Shown piece after piece: positions 8,321 through 9,618 of a stretch of 9,618 nt of DNA; position 1 is the stretch's first letter, and every line of letters begins with the position of its first letter. A model generated the notes under the pieces. That model saw nothing but the letters and a program-made list of their open reading frames with translations, did not search any database and was not told the DNA's origin. The stretch lies in NCBI GenBank assembly GCA_030598355.1, contig JAUVQD010000028.1, positions 1 through 9,618 of the forward strand, in the 5' to 3' direction. The position numbers and the translations under genes are program-made. Origin of the DNA: Actinomycetes bacterium. GTDB taxonomy: Bacteria > Actinomycetota > Aquicultoria > CAJVYJ01 > JAUVQD01.

Positions 8321-9292
8321 ATGGCAAGAATACCAGAACTCAAATCACCTTTGGAGGCAGAAGCCAGACTCTCAAGAAAGCGCTTTTGGCTACTATTAGC
8401 GAGCGTTTTTGGAATTGGAATTGCTATTCTCGGTGTGTTTGCCTATAGACTTACTAGTTCAAGCTTGAATGGGATGATTGTTGATAACGTAACCGGTGAA
8501 CCACTTATCGCAAATGTGAGAACCAGCGGTAAATCCATACAATCAAATAAGCAAGGTGAGTTTGCTTTGAAGGGCAGACCTGGTCAAGTCCGACTAACGT
8601 TTTCTAGAAAAGGATACGAGTCCCAGAAAGCAACCTTTGATATTCCCTTTTTAATAGGAAAAAACGTTGGAAAGATTAGGCTAGAGAATGGCGTTATTAC
8701 TGGTGAGATAAAAGAAGCCGCCGTTGCTCCACAAACAGTTTCAACCGCAACGATTAGTATTGGCAGTAAATCAGTCAAGGTCAACAGTGGACGTTATGTA
8801 ATCAAGGGAGTTCCAGTTGGAAAACGCTTGCTCAAAGTTGACTCACCCGCACATGAGAAATTTGAAGAACACATCAGCGTTAAAGGTGGAGGGAATGAGG
8901 TTCTCATTATTCTTTCTCTGACTCCTAAGGAAACTGCTCGCCGTTATGTTCAAGCTTGGCAATCTAAAGACTATGGTGAGATGTATGACTACGCCCATCC
9001 AGATTCGAAAGCAGCTTACGCAAGAGAAGACTATGTAGCAGACAAAATGAAAGAGGATAAAGAAGAAGCTTTCGAAATTAGTTCATTTACGTTAGGAGAC
9101 ACTACTGTCAGTCATGAGTGGACCTTCAACGAAACCGGGAAAACTTATAAGGACGTTGCTGAAATTGAGCTGACCAGCACATACAAAATTCCAGCGCTTG
9201 TTGTGCCGGGGGGAAGTTCAGAACATACCATGCATGAAAAAGCGTATTTCGTAAAAATGGGACACCTGTGGGAAAATCTCATCACTAGATAA
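8321..9292 (+). CDS. Membrane-anchored protein with carboxypeptidase-regulatory-like domains and NTF2-like C-terminus
   Basis: The 323-residue protein has a short charged cytoplasmic head (1-21) and one transmembrane helix (about 22-44, FWLLLASVFGIGIAILGVFA), so the rest should lie outside the membrane. Residues 49-122 form a carboxypeptidase-regulatory-like beta sandwich (GMIVDNVTGEPLIANVRTSG, KQGEFALKG, FSRKGYESQ). Residues 125-200 repeat that fold more loosely (SGRYVIKGVPVGKRLLKV). The C-terminal third (201-323) begins ETARRYVQAWQSKDYGEMYD and resembles NTF2-like domains of the MecA_N/DUF4878 type. No catalytic residues are evident; a cell-envelope binding or scaffold role is inferred. The ATG at 8321 has no ribosome site and may be read from a leaderless transcript. 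The gene looks more AT-rich than the amt operon and is bracketed by the microprotein repeats. Confidence 0.8.
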   Translation: MARIPELKSPLEAEARLSRKRFWLLLASVFGIGIAILGVFAYRLTSSSLNGMIVDNVTGEPLIANVRTSGKSIQSNKQGEFALKGRPGQVRLTFSRKGYESQKATFDIPFLIGKNVGKIRLENGVITGEIKEAAVAPQTVSTATISIGSKSVKVNSGRYVIKGVPVGKRLLKVDSPAHEKFEEHISVKGGGNEVLIILSLTPKETARRYVQAWQSKDYGEMYDYAHPDSKAAYAREDYVADKMKEDKEEAFEISSFTLGDTTVSHEWTFNETGKTYKDVAEIELTSTYKIPALVVPGGSSEHTMHEKAYFVKMGHLWENLITR

Positions 9293-9398
9293 TTTAGCGT
9301 GAGTCAGAGGCTTTTTTCAACCAGAAATGTTGCAGTCTATTTCATTTTGTTTCAATTTATTTTCCTCCATCAAACATCAAGCGTATCTCCCAAAAAAC
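9293..9398. other. Gap between the membrane protein gene and the microprotein
   Basis: This gap is AT-rich. A run of six T at about 9312-9317 follows an AGC...GCT pair that is too weak to call a terminator. No gene is visible. Confidence 0.35.
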
Positions 9399-9500
9399 AT
9401 GACTCAAGTACCTGTTTTTCAGTCTAAGAGCTTAGCTGCGGGTGTTCTTATACATATACTTGCTCTTGTACTTTTGAAGACCTTATTTACTGAAAAGTAG
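9399..9500 (+). CDS. 33-residue hydrophobic microprotein, single transmembrane helix
   Basis: The frame from ATG 9399 to TAG 9498-9500 encodes MTQVPVFQSKSLAAGVLIHI then LALVLLKTLFTEK. It is a single amphipathic-to-hydrophobic helix with short polar ends. The degenerate copy at 8173 preserves the hydrophobic pattern: changes such as V/L, I/L and F/L are conservative, and third positions change most (8 sites, against 6 and 5 at first and second). This supports coding. No Shine-Dalgarno precedes the ATG. I do not recognise the family. It could instead be part of a non-coding repeat, since similarity extends past the stop. Confidence 0.4.
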   Translation: MTQVPVFQSKSLAAGVLIHILALVLLKTLFTEK

Positions 9501-9530
9501 AGATAAATTATCAGCAAGCCGAGTAAGCTA
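9402..9530 (+). repeat. Direct repeat, downstream copy
   Basis: This pairs with 8173-8302 in the same orientation, so the two copies bracket the membrane protein gene. Confidence 0.65.
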
Positions 9531-9618
9531 CTTCGGTCTGATTCTAAATAACGTTGATGCAAGGAAGGTATCATTCTTATAGAACTTTACACGCCAAAGA
9601 CCTATTTCTACTGGTGCA
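9531..9618. other. Window end, no supported gene
   Basis: A frame beginning at ATG 9557 stays open to the edge for 20 codons (MQGRYHSYRTLHAKDLFLLV), but it is too short to judge and has no ribosome site. Confidence 0.2.

Noticed and set aside
8584..8784. Minus-strand frame inside the membrane protein gene
   Set aside because: It is antisense to the beta-sandwich domains, with no supporting signals.
9557..9618. Possible start of another gene at the window end
   Set aside because: Only 20 codons are visible, with no ribosome site and no recognisable motif.

Overview
The window looks like a chromosomal segment of a moderate-GC bacterium, most plausibly a deep-branching member of the Actinomycetota. 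The main argument is the gene order amt-glnB-glnD. It is supported by an operator upstream of amt that matches the GlnR pattern (GTnAC-n6-GAAAC with 11-bp periodicity). The placement is an inference; no rRNA or other marker gene is present.

Layout. Positions 1-1082 (minus) hold the N-terminal 360 residues of a family 2 glycosyltransferase with TPR repeats, cut by the window edge. A divergent YkgJ-type cysteine-cluster gene lies at 1341-1907 (plus). The space between them carries a perfect TGTGA-n6-TCACA palindrome. Positions 1908-2459 are a scarred stretch: an IS21-like terminus abuts and truncates a small secreted-protein gene (2035-2223, minus). Positions 2460-6242 (minus) form the tight nitrogen operon amt-glnB-glnD: ammonium channel, P-II protein, and the enzyme that modifies P-II. 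Upstream of amt are a four-box operator and a -10 element, then a cytochrome c remnant (6440-6580). Next come a small SHOCT membrane protein (6605-6865, plus) and an amidohydrolase-2 family enzyme (6922-7650, minus).

The amidohydrolase has, upstream, a second copy of the amt operator and -10 element. All 20 box bases are identical between the copies, and all five differences within the operator fall in spacers. The predicted leader between this promoter and the gene contains an inverted repeat whose arms interleave like an H-type pseudoknot. The enzyme may therefore belong to the nitrogen regulon, which is the most interesting inference here.

From 8173 to the end, a single-pass membrane protein with carboxypeptidase-regulatory-like domains (8321-9292, plus) is flanked by direct repeats of about 130 bp. 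The downstream repeat encodes an intact 33-residue hydrophobic peptide. The upstream repeat is a decayed copy lacking the ATG and carrying a one-base insertion near the stop. No tRNA, rRNA, CRISPR array or complete transposase gene was seen.
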